From Nitrosomonadales bacterium (GTDB taxonomy: Bacteria > Pseudomonadota > Gammaproteobacteria > Burkholderiales > Nitrosomonadaceae), in assembly GCA_004525885.1 (NCBI GenBank), contig SPBV01000033.1:1-11365 (forward strand): DNA of 11,365 nucleotides, in the 5' to 3' direction. Positions 1 through 5,971 of this stretch are shown here, piece by piece. The translations under genes and the position numbers were made by a program. Each line of letters starts with the position of its first letter. Position 1 is the stretch's first letter. Under the pieces are notes generated by a model. It had not been told where the DNA came from. It did no database searches and saw nothing but the letters and a program-made list of their open reading frames with translations.

Positions 1-872
1 TAAGCAGCTTCAAAAGCAACGATACTCAATGGATTAGATGCGCTAACATGTAGAATCTCAAAAGCTTGAGCAATAGAAACACGTCGTTTCTTATCAGGTA
101 CGATTAGTGCAGAAAGATTTAGGCCGGGAATGTTGAATGTTTTACTAGGCGCAACAGCGGTAATTATATTGCTTGGATCTTCTGCTAATGTTGCAAGTAC
201 GTGATGTTTGCTTTCAGCATAGACTAAGTCAGCATGAATCTCATCCGAAAATATGACTAGATTATATTTTTTTGCTATTTGGATGATATGTTCTAATTCT
301 GATTTACTCCATACCCTACCTACAGGGTTATGAGGAGAGCAGAGAAATAGTATGCGCGCTTCTGCTGCGCACTGTTCTAGATGGTCAAAATCGATGGTAT
401 AGCGACCATTTTCAGCACGCAATGGATTCAATATTATATTTCTACTAGTATTGGTGACAGCTGAAAAAAAAGGAAAGTATACTGGTGGTTGAACAATTAT
501 TGATTCACCTGGTTTAGCAAATGCTATAGCAGTTGCATGTAATGAAGGCACTACACCTGGGCACATCACAATCCAATCTCGCTGAACTCCATGCCATCCA
601 TGATGCCGTTCCAGCCAATCTATTAATGATTCATACAAGCTTTCTGGATACAAGGTGTAACCATATATTGGGTGAGCTACACGTTCTGAGAGAGCCCGAG
701 TAACAGCTAACGGCGCGGCAAAATCCATGTCAGCAACCCATAATGGAATAACCTCTTTTTTGCCAAACATGTTTTGTCGTCCATCAAACTTGAGGCTTGC
801 GGTTTTAGATCGATTAATGTCTTGATCAAACCTGTTGTCAAAATCATGTTCAAGCTCGTAGTTGTTACTCAA
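1..872 (-). CDS. ovoB: PatB/MalY-type PLP-dependent C-S lyase, probable OvoB (partial, C-terminus outside the window)
   Basis: This fold-type I PLP enzyme is expected to cleave the C-S bond of 5-histidylcysteine sulfoxide made by OvoA, giving 5-thiohistidine, the second step of ovothiol synthesis. About 290 residues are visible of a family length near 390. Seen: the N-terminal WVADMDF motif (residues 45-51) typical of cystathionine beta-lyase-like PatB/MalY proteins, SPHNPVGR, SDEIHADLVY with the PLP-ring Asp, and APSKTFNIPGL carrying the PLP lysine near residue 244. The start is a TTG at 872: an in-frame TGA lies directly before it, a GGGAGAG ribosome site sits six bases upstream, and the next in-frame ATG (residue 35) would lose conserved sequence. 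The TTG overlaps the ovoA stop by two bases, so translational coupling is likely. Family membership is secure; the ovoB name rests on context, the alternative being a general cystathionine/cysteine beta-lyase. Confidence 0.88.
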   Translation of the reverse strand, partial: MSNNYELEHDFDNRFDQDINRSKTASLKFDGRQNMFGKKEVIPLWVADMDFAAPLAVTRALSERVAHPIYGYTLYPESLYESLIDWLERHHGWHGVQRDWIVMCPGVVPSLHATAIAFAKPGESIIVQPPVYFPFFSAVTNTSRNIILNPLRAENGRYTIDFDHLEQCAAEARILFLCSPHNPVGRVWSKSELEHIIQIAKKYNLVIFSDEIHADLVYAESKHHVLATLAEDPSNIITAVAPSKTFNIPGLNLSALIVPDKKRRVSIAQAFEILHVSASNPLSIVAFEAA

Positions 873-2980
873 TCAATTCTCTCCCAAATTGTTATCTCTG
901 ATAGAGTATGCTGAAATTTCCGACGGGTCTCACGAATAATGAACGGTATCTCTTGTGGACCTTGAACCAGTTTGAAGTGGCTGCCAAGAATTTCTTTAAG
1001 TCCATCTAAAGTGCTAAAATTTTCTCCATCTCTCTTGAGTCCTCCAACCCATGCTTTTTTATTAGTATGTTCTTCTAGCCAAGTATATGGTGAACTAATC
1101 ATTAGTAGCCCGCCCTTATTTATACGCTTATGTATAGTTGTCAAAAGCTTAGATGGATCATAAAGACGGTCAATCAGGTTTGCAGCAAGAATTAGGTCAT
1201 AGCCTGTATAAATAGGTTTTAGATTACAGGCATCACCTTGGTAGAAATCAACTTTATGTTTAACAGAATCAAGACCAAGGTTTGTTAGAGTGCTTTCTTT
1301 ATAGGAAACAAGATCACCCTCATCTGTCAGTGTGTAGCGTAGTATGCCCGTTTCGGCTAGTTGAACACCCTGTCCGATAAAACGGGTAGAAAAGTCAATA
1401 CCTGTAACATGATCAAAATGGTGTGCTAATTCAAAAGTAGAACGGCCTGACGCACAGCCAAGATCAAGTGCCTTACGTGCAGGTCTCTCACCCATAGCTG
1501 CGATAGCCAATTTAGCCAATGTTGCTGGGAAATTTGGCACTCCAAAATATGTGTCACCATAATGGAATTCAGCATACTCAGTAAGTAACTTATCGGTTTC
1601 GTAGTGAGACCCTTGTTGGATAACTGGCGCCTGAGCAGCCACATATCGAAATCCAGCGTGCTGAAAGAAATGTCGACGAAAGGCGTAGCGAGCACTCCTT
1701 AGTGATTCGTCACCACAGGAAATCCAGGAGCCTCCCTTAATGAGATTATGGCGGCCGTCAAAGGTTGGTGTTGTAAAGTCGTCATAAAGAGGATGAACCT
1801 TAAAGCCTTCAAATGGATATATTGGTGTTTCTGTCCATTGCCAAACATTACCGACTATATCGAAAAATTCACCTTGTTTAAATTCTGTTACGGGACAGCT
1901 GGAAGCATAATGATCAAGATGAATATTGCCTGCTGCTGGCATGGTACGCGGGACTTCAGATAGTCCAGCTACGCTATATAAGCGATACCATTCATCTTCT
2001 GTAGGCAGCCTAATCGGTTGTCCAGTTGTCATGGTTTTCCAGTTACAGAACGCCTTTGCTTCATGACAATTTACTTCAACTGGCCAATCCCATGGCATAG
2101 CAACCTCTTCAGTCATTAAACGCAGTTTCCACTCGGCGCCAGATTTGATCCAGAAAGTAGGATATTCAGCACAAGCATGTTCTTGCCAAGCACGTCCCTC
2201 TTCTTCCCAAAAGTTCTCTGCACTGTAACCATCTGCTTTAACAAAATCCAAAAATTCCTGATTACTTACTAAATACCGGCTAGCCTGAAAAGCCAGGAGC
2301 TCTGCTTCGTGATGTCCAAATTCATTATCCCATCCATAAACGGAATCACTCTCGCTCTTACCAATATTAACCTTACCAGGTGGAACATTGATAAGCTTGT
2401 TTGATGGGGCTTTTCCTGATTTACGGCAAGGCTCCCAGCTAGGATGTGGCCGGACATGTTTAATTGCATGTTGCCGGATTAAAACAGAAGAAGTTTCTAA
2501 ATGGATAAGCTCATGTTCAATACCCATCAAGACAATCCACCATGGATTGTCCCAATTTATGGGTAGAGTCAATGGGGTTTCAATGAGAAGTTGATCAACA
2601 ACGTTACGCATGTTCTTTCGGTAGGAGCGCACTTCCTCGATAGTTGGCCAATCATAGTTAGATATACCAAGATCATCCCAACTCATCTCATCTACTCCAA
2701 CTGCAAACATAGACTCCATCTTGGGGTTAATCCGTTCTTTGACCAGACCTGCAATTAACAGTTTATTAATAAAAAAAGTTGACGTGTGACCTAGGTAAAA
2801 TATTAATGGATGACGAAGCGGAATTGATTTTTTAAAATAAGCCTCGTCGTCATGCAACGTCTCAAAAAGTAATTCAGTACGATTAAGAGTTGCATGAAAG
2901 CAAGCACGTATTTCCTCTTTTTTTTCTACGACATCATCACCGGAAAGAAAGGGGGTTCTATTAAAAAGTTGTTGTGGCAT
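869..2980 (-). CDS. ovoA: 5-histidylcysteine sulfoxide synthase OvoA fused to SAM methyltransferase
   Basis: OvoA is a non-heme iron sulfoxide synthase that joins cysteine to C5 of histidine using O2; its C-terminal methyltransferase later methylates 5-thiohistidine to ovothiol A. The 703 residues show three parts in order: a DinB-like iron-binding domain (about 25-180) with H65 and the HxxxHxE motif H156/H160/E162; a formylglycine-generating-enzyme/EgtB-like domain (about 190-450) with RLPTEDEWYRL, GNVWQWTET, KGGSW and an RYAFRRHFFQHAGFRY segment; and a class I SAM methyltransferase (about 455-703) with motif I LDLGCASGRS (505-514) and an acidic motif after GID (527-529). The methyltransferase separates OvoA from two-domain EgtB, which makes ergothioneine precursors. 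All three domains look complete. The ATG at 2980 has no clear Shine-Dalgarno. It is the first gene of an ovoA-ovoB pair with overlapping ends. Confidence 0.95.
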   Translation of the reverse strand: MPQQLFNRTPFLSGDDVVEKKEEIRACFHATLNRTELLFETLHDDEAYFKKSIPLRHPLIFYLGHTSTFFINKLLIAGLVKERINPKMESMFAVGVDEMSWDDLGISNYDWPTIEEVRSYRKNMRNVVDQLLIETPLTLPINWDNPWWIVLMGIEHELIHLETSSVLIRQHAIKHVRPHPSWEPCRKSGKAPSNKLINVPPGKVNIGKSESDSVYGWDNEFGHHEAELLAFQASRYLVSNQEFLDFVKADGYSAENFWEEEGRAWQEHACAEYPTFWIKSGAEWKLRLMTEEVAMPWDWPVEVNCHEAKAFCNWKTMTTGQPIRLPTEDEWYRLYSVAGLSEVPRTMPAAGNIHLDHYASSCPVTEFKQGEFFDIVGNVWQWTETPIYPFEGFKVHPLYDDFTTPTFDGRHNLIKGGSWISCGDESLRSARYAFRRHFFQHAGFRYVAAQAPVIQQGSHYETDKLLTEYAEFHYGDTYFGVPNFPATLAKLAIAAMGERPARKALDLGCASGRSTFELAHHFDHVTGIDFSTRFIGQGVQLAETGILRYTLTDEGDLVSYKESTLTNLGLDSVKHKVDFYQGDACNLKPIYTGYDLILAANLIDRLYDPSKLLTTIHKRINKGGLLMISSPYTWLEEHTNKKAWVGGLKRDGENFSTLDGLKEILGSHFKLVQGPQEIPFIIRETRRKFQHTLSEITIWERID

Positions 2981-3016
2981 GTAATTTAATTTAAAAGAGT
3001 TTCGGGAAAATAGTTA

Positions 3017-3029
3017 AGTATGTATTATA
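3017..3029 (-). promoter_or_regulatory. Possible promoter -10 element of ovoA
   Basis: A perfect TATAAT lies at 3029-3024 on the minus strand, which would start a transcript near 3017 with a leader of about 37 bases before the ovoA ATG. No -35 hexamer stands at the usual distance; the nearest TTGACT is only 11 bases upstream. The call is weak. Confidence 0.3.
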
Positions 3030-3177
3030 TCTTTTCGTAAAGTCAAAGCTAGGTTCACTCGTCTTTTCTGAGTATAACAATACCTATCCAGTGTTATGTC
3101 TAAGTGAACAGACGCCTCATAAAATGCAGTGGGTAAAGGATAGTGCGTGTATTATACTTTCAATATCTAACAGAGAA

Positions 3178-3207
3178 TTGACATACAGCGATGATTACAA
3201 GTATTTT
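3178..3207 (+). promoter_or_regulatory. Possible sigma-70 promoter of the lipoprotein gene
   Basis: A perfect TTGACA at 3178-3183 is followed after 18 bases by TATTTT at 3202-3207 (4 of 6 consensus matches). A start near 3214 would leave a leader of about 120 bases to the chosen ATG. The -35 is good and the -10 weak. Confidence 0.35.
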
Positions 3208-3333
3208 AGAACTGACATGCGATTATCATTAATTATAAAGCACTCTTAAGCCAATTAATTTTGTTAATTTAAATTTTAGCACTAGAAATTGCATGATGAA
3301 TATAACCCGGCACACAAAGACAAGAAGAATTAT

Positions 3334-3774
3334 ATGTATGTAAAGTCTAACTCAATAATATTGAGGAAACTGATGGCTGTGAATATACTCATCATATTGT
3401 TATCAGCATGCCAATCAATGAACTATATTAGTGTCTCCAAAGGGAACACTGTTAACTCTACAACTGGGAGAATTTTAGGCTTATATACGAAAGGTTCTCT
3501 TAAAGACTACATTGGAGACCTTGATAAACAAAATATAACGATAGCAACTCAAAAAGCAGCAGATACGGACCAGCCACAAGTCTTTACAAATACAGACAGC
3601 GGGGTGCAGGGTAAAGCAGAAGTCGTCAAGACCAAAATATTATCTACTCAGGAAAAAGGAAGAGAAGATGGCGTTCGTGAATGCAAGACAATCAGGCAAA
3701 CTATTGTATTAAAGGATAAAAGGGAAATTATTGAAAGCGTAACAGCTTGCAAAGGTCCAGATGGATGGAGTTAG
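3334..3774 (+). CDS. Putative outer-membrane lipoprotein, surface-antigen-like C-terminus
   Basis: A 146-residue protein not recognised by name. From the ATG at 3334 it has a basic N-region (K4, R11, K12), a hydrophobic stretch LMAVNILIILLSA, and a lipobox L-S-A-C with the lipidated cysteine at residue 26. Gln at +2 would favour outer-membrane sorting. The middle is polar with no visible domain. The C-terminus has a C-x(22)-C pair ending ACKGPDGWS, resembling the tail of small surface antigens (17 kDa / RT0821-Lpp0805 type: C...TAC-R-PDG-W), but the glycine-zipper segment of those proteins is missing. A longer TTG start at 3289 would put charged residues before the signal peptide. The ATG at 3373 has a better ribosome site (GAGG) but would remove the basic N-region. 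It is convergent with the next gene, 13 bases away. Function is unknown. Confidence 0.6.
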   Translation: MYVKSNSIILRKLMAVNILIILLSACQSMNYISVSKGNTVNSTTGRILGLYTKGSLKDYIGDLDKQNITIATQKAADTDQPQVFTNTDSGVQGKAEVVKTKILSTQEKGREDGVRECKTIRQTIVLKDKREIIESVTACKGPDGWS

Positions 3775-3787
3775 AGACATAGATCTT

Positions 3788-4012
3788 TTATTTTGAATGC
3801 AAGCGGCAATGTTCTTCGTTGCAGAAAAACTTGTTTTCTTTGGTGATACTTTCGCTTCTTGGTAAATGTAAGCCACAATAATCACAACAAACCATATTCT
3901 CACCTTCAATAGTGGACGATTCAATGTTGAGATCTATTTTCTTTCGAGTAACCCGTTTGATCAACCAAAAAACTAGTACAACAATAATAGCAAAAAATAG
4001 TAATCTACTCAA
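3788..4012 (-). CDS. PP0621-family small membrane-anchored zinc-ribbon-like protein
   Basis: A 74-residue protein with one N-terminal membrane helix (about residues 3-18, followed by the basic KRVTRKK) and a short C-terminal metal-binding-like module: CCDYCGLHLPRSES at 42-55 and CNEEHCRLH at 64-72. The C-x2-C ... C-x3-H pattern with GLH.PRSE is what I recall for the PP0621 family; its role is not established. It would sit in the inner membrane with the cysteine module probably cytoplasmic. The start is a TTG at 4012 with AAGGAG eight bases upstream and no in-frame ATG nearby. The degenerate tRNA-Pro and ispB lie upstream on the same strand. The family call is from memory of the motif; the coding call is good. 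Confidence 0.75.
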   Translation of the reverse strand: MSRLLFFAIIVVLVFWLIKRVTRKKIDLNIESSTIEGENMVCCDYCGLHLPRSESITKENKFFCNEEHCRLHSK

Positions 4013-4040
4013 AGTGATGTCTCCTTTGCTGGATTAAAAT

Positions 4041-4116
4041 TGGTCGGGGTGAGAGGACGTTAACCCCCGACTCAGTGTCCCAAACGCAGTACTCTAGCAG
4101 GCTGAGCTACACCCAT
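4041..4116 (-). pseudogene. Degenerate tRNA-Pro (anticodon UGG), probable tRNA pseudogene
   Basis: Read on the minus strand, 76 bases align with a bacterial tRNA-Pro(UGG): TAGCTCAG D-arm start, CTGCG-TTTGGGA anticodon arm with TGG, CCTCTCACCCCG 3' acceptor side and an encoded CCA at 4043-4041. Many structural positions are broken. The two outer acceptor pairs mismatch (5' ATGGGTG against CACCCCG), the anticodon stem has two mismatches (CTGCG/CACTG), the D-loop GG is lost (CTGCT), and the T-loop TTCGAAT reads TTAACGT, so the D-loop/T-loop contacts cannot form. The 3' end is the best-kept part. A functional proline tRNA reading CCA must lie elsewhere if this copy is dead. Sequencing error is unlikely to explain so many scattered changes. 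It could still be transcribed. Confidence 0.7.
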
Positions 4117-4154
4117 AAAAATGATTAGTGAACACCTGTTTTCATGAAGGTGCG

Positions 4155-5126
4155 CTAATGGTTTCGCGCTACTGCGAAGGTGGCCAATTGTAGCAAACAC
4201 TCCTTGTAATTAGAATTTGGAAGTAATGAAATTGCCGCAGTTGCCATACAAGATTCGGCTTCTGCTTTTTTTCTAGCATAGGCTAATGCATCTGTTTCCT
4301 GAATCACTTGTAAGACTGCTTGTAAACTTTCTTCTTCACCGCCATTCCGGATGGCGTTACTTACAATTGCAGTTTGCTTCTTTGAGCCAATTTTCATTGC
4401 GTAAATTAGTGGCAAAGTTGGTTTGCCCTCTGCAAGATCATCGCCTAGATTTTTACCAGTATCATGGTAATCTCCAGAGTAATCCAACATATCGTCTGTC
4501 AACTGAAATGCTGTTCCAAGATGCATACCATAGGAAGCTATTAATTCTTCTTCTACTGGTGTCGCATTACAAAGGATTGCACCTAGTCGAGTTGCTGCTT
4601 CAAACAATTTTGCAGTTTTATAACGAATTACCTGAAGATAATTTTCTTCATTAACATCTGGATTGCGACAGTTTAATAATTGCAATACCTCGCCTTCAGC
4701 TATCGTGTTGGTTGCATCTGCCAACACCTGCATGATGCGCATATTGTCTACTTCAACCATCATCTGGAAAGATCTGGAATAAAGAAAATCTCCCACTAGC
4801 ACGCTCGCTGCGTTACCAAACAGAGCATTGGCTGTAGCTTTGCTTCGTCTCAATTCTGAGGCATCTACCACGTCATCATGAAGCAGTGTCGCGGTATGAA
4901 TAAATTCAATAATTGCCGCAAGATTATGATGATACTTTCCAGTATAACCAAATGCACCAGCTGAGAGGATTACTAATGCAGGCCGCAAACGTTTGCCGCC
5001 ACTGTTAATGATGTATTCTCCAACTTGGCGAACGAGCGCCACTTCGGAGTGGAGCTTTGCCCGGATAACTACATCCATAGCATCCATATCCAGGCTGATA
5101 ATTTTTCTTATATGATCAATTGACAA
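4155..5126 (-). CDS. ispB: Octaprenyl (polyprenyl) diphosphate synthase
   Basis: This trans-polyprenyl transferase adds isopentenyl units to farnesyl diphosphate to build the ubiquinone side chain (usually C40 in this group; chain length cannot be read from the sequence with certainty). At 323 residues it has the usual IspB length. Seen: GGKRLRP (43-49), first aspartate-rich motif DDVVD (84-88), GDFLYSRSF, KTAKLFEAA, and second aspartate-rich motif DDMLD (211-215) followed by GKNLGDDLAEGKPTLPL. The start is a TTG at 5126 with AGGTGA about seven bases upstream; the next in-frame ATG (residue 14) would trim the N-terminus. It is transcribed away from rplU, the arrangement common in proteobacteria, and the degenerate tRNA-Pro follows on the same strand 38 bases downstream. 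Confidence 0.95.
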   Translation of the reverse strand: MSIDHIRKIISLDMDAMDVVIRAKLHSEVALVRQVGEYIINSGGKRLRPALVILSAGAFGYTGKYHHNLAAIIEFIHTATLLHDDVVDASELRRSKATANALFGNAASVLVGDFLYSRSFQMMVEVDNMRIMQVLADATNTIAEGEVLQLLNCRNPDVNEENYLQVIRYKTAKLFEAATRLGAILCNATPVEEELIASYGMHLGTAFQLTDDMLDYSGDYHDTGKNLGDDLAEGKPTLPLIYAMKIGSKKQTAIVSNAIRNGGEEESLQAVLQVIQETDALAYARKKAEAESCMATAAISLLPNSNYKECLLQLATFAVARNH

Positions 5127-5150
5127 AGCATCACCTACAATAAAATTGGT

Positions 5151-5180
5151 ATGTTAAAAACGTCATCATCTACGTGTCAA
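5151..5180 (-). promoter_or_regulatory. Probable sigma-70 promoter of ispB
   Basis: On the minus strand a perfect TTGACA (5180-5175) is followed after 18 bases by TAACAT (5156-5151, 4 of 6 matches). It would start transcription close to 5144, giving a short leader of about 18 bases before the TTG start of ispB. Confidence 0.5.
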
Positions 5181-5236
5181 GTTTGATAGCTTAGATTTAT
5201 CGATATATGTAATGCAAATTTATTTAAGATATGTCT

Positions 5237-5265
5237 TTGACCAAGTAAATGCAGTTCTGTATAAT
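5237..5265 (+). promoter_or_regulatory. Sigma-70 promoter of rplU-rpmA
   Basis: TTGACC (5237-5242) and a perfect TATAAT (5260-5265) are separated by the ideal 17 bases. The predicted start near 5272 leaves about 29 bases to the rplU ATG. This is the strongest promoter in the window, as expected for a ribosomal protein operon. It is divergent from the ispB promoter, the -35 elements being 56 bases apart. Confidence 0.8.
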
Positions 5266-5300
5266 TTGCTTTTTCATAGAAGTAAACCATGGAGTCTGAC

Positions 5301-5612
5301 ATGTATGCGGTCATAAAAACCGGCGGAAAGCAGTATCGAGTTGAAGCTGGCGAAAAAATTAGAATAGAACAGATACTAGCAGACATTGGGAGTGAACTTG
5401 TAATAGATCAGGTCTTAATGGTTGCTGATGGTAATAATATTTCGATGGGAAAGCCTTTGATAGATGGCGCTACAGTTAAAGCAACCGTTTTGGGGCAAGG
5501 TCGGCACGATAAAGTACGTATTTTCAAAATGCGGCGACGGAAACACTACCAAAAGCATCAAGGGCATAGGCAGAACTACACTGAAATTCAGATCACTGGC
5601 ATTTCTGCATAA
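5301..5612 (+). CDS. rplU: 50S ribosomal protein L21
   Basis: L21 binds 23S rRNA in the large ribosomal subunit. The 103-residue product matches the usual length and shows the family N-terminus MYAVIKTGGKQYRV, the central KV.I.K.RRRKHY rRNA-binding stretch (about 71-83) and the HRQ.YT.I.ITGI tail. I chose the ATG at 5301 because a GGAG ribosome site lies six bases before it and the protein then starts as in other L21s; an ATG 12 bases upstream (5289) would add MESD and overlaps that ribosome site. It is the first gene after the strong promoter and lies 13 bases from rpmA. Confidence 0.96.
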   Translation: MYAVIKTGGKQYRVEAGEKIRIEQILADIGSELVIDQVLMVADGNNISMGKPLIDGATVKATVLGQGRHDKVRIFKMRRRKHYQKHQGHRQNYTEIQITGISA

Positions 5613-5625
5613 GGAAAACTAAACC

Positions 5626-5883
5626 ATGGCACATAAAAAAGCTGGAGGAAGTTCTAGGAACGGCCGTGATTCTAATTCGAAGCGATTAGGTGTTAAAAGA
5701 TATGGCGGACAGGTGATTTCCGCAGGTAGTATCATAATTCGCCAGCGTGGGACACACGTTCACCCTGGTAACAACGTTGGAATGGGAAAGGATCATACTT
5801 TATTCGCTAAGATTAATGGAGCGGTTATCTTTAGTATAAAGGGAGCAGCACAACGAAGAACGGTAAGCATAACTCCGGTTTAG
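5626..5883 (+). CDS. rpmA: 50S ribosomal protein L27
   Basis: L27 sits near the peptidyl-transferase centre, with its N-terminal tail reaching toward the P-site tRNA. The 85 residues match the usual proteobacterial length. The N-terminus MAHKKAGGSSRNGRDS and the following KRLGVKRYGGQ, RQRGT..HPG.NVGMGKDHTLFA are diagnostic. There is no N-terminal extension of the kind removed by a protease in Firmicutes. An AAGGA ribosome site lies about ten bases before the ATG. It is co-transcribed with rplU and followed by an intrinsic terminator. Confidence 0.97.
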   Translation: MAHKKAGGSSRNGRDSNSKRLGVKRYGGQVISAGSIIIRQRGTHVHPGNNVGMGKDHTLFAKINGAVIFSIKGAAQRRTVSITPV

Positions 5884-5901
5884 ATTTAGTTGGTTCTTGC
5901 A

Positions 5902-5935
5902 AAAAAAGCCCTGACGGATATGTTAGGGCTTTTTT
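5902..5935 (+). terminator. Intrinsic terminator after rpmA
   Basis: GCCCT (5908-5912) pairs with AGGGC (5925-5929), extended by the flanking A-run (5901-5907) pairing with the T-run (5930-5935), which also serves as the U-tract. It lies 25 bases after the rpmA stop and 37 before obgE, so it should limit read-through from the strong rplU promoter into obgE-proB. Confidence 0.85.
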
Positions 5936-5971
5936 ATTGGTAATATCTAAATTAGGGAAATTCGTTATCTT

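Larger units (their letters stand above)
2981..3333. other. Gene-free stretch between ovoA and the lipoprotein gene
   Basis: This is the shared upstream region of two divergent genes, about 350 bases and very AT-rich. It holds the candidate ovoA -10 element and the candidate lipoprotein promoter listed separately. A 7-base inverted repeat (GTTCACT at 3053, AGTGAAC at 3104) lies 44 bases apart. I see no convincing open frame, RNA gene or terminator in it. Confidence 0.5.

Noticed and set aside
3220..3238. Fur-box-like sequence (GATTATCATTA) upstream of the lipoprotein gene
   Set aside because: The right half matches the Fur consensus but the left half does not; only about 10 of 19 positions agree.
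3289..3333. N-terminal extension of the lipoprotein from a TTG at 3289
   Set aside because: It would place a charged 15-residue segment before the signal peptide and has no ribosome site; the ATG at 3334 gives a normal lipoprotein signal.
4133..4152. Hairpin CACCT/AGGTG between ispB and the tRNA-like sequence as ispB terminator
   Set aside because: The stem has only five pairs with a 10-base loop and no adjacent T-run on the minus strand.
4286..4654. 122-codon plus-strand open frame
   Set aside because: It is antisense within ispB, whose motifs are complete; composition and lack of a ribosome site mark it as a shadow frame.
5196..5206. 11-mer TTTATCGATAT shared with 8797-8807, each upstream of a minus-strand gene
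   Set aside because: A palindromic AT-rich 11-mer twice in 11 kb can be chance, and the two genes have no known regulatory link.
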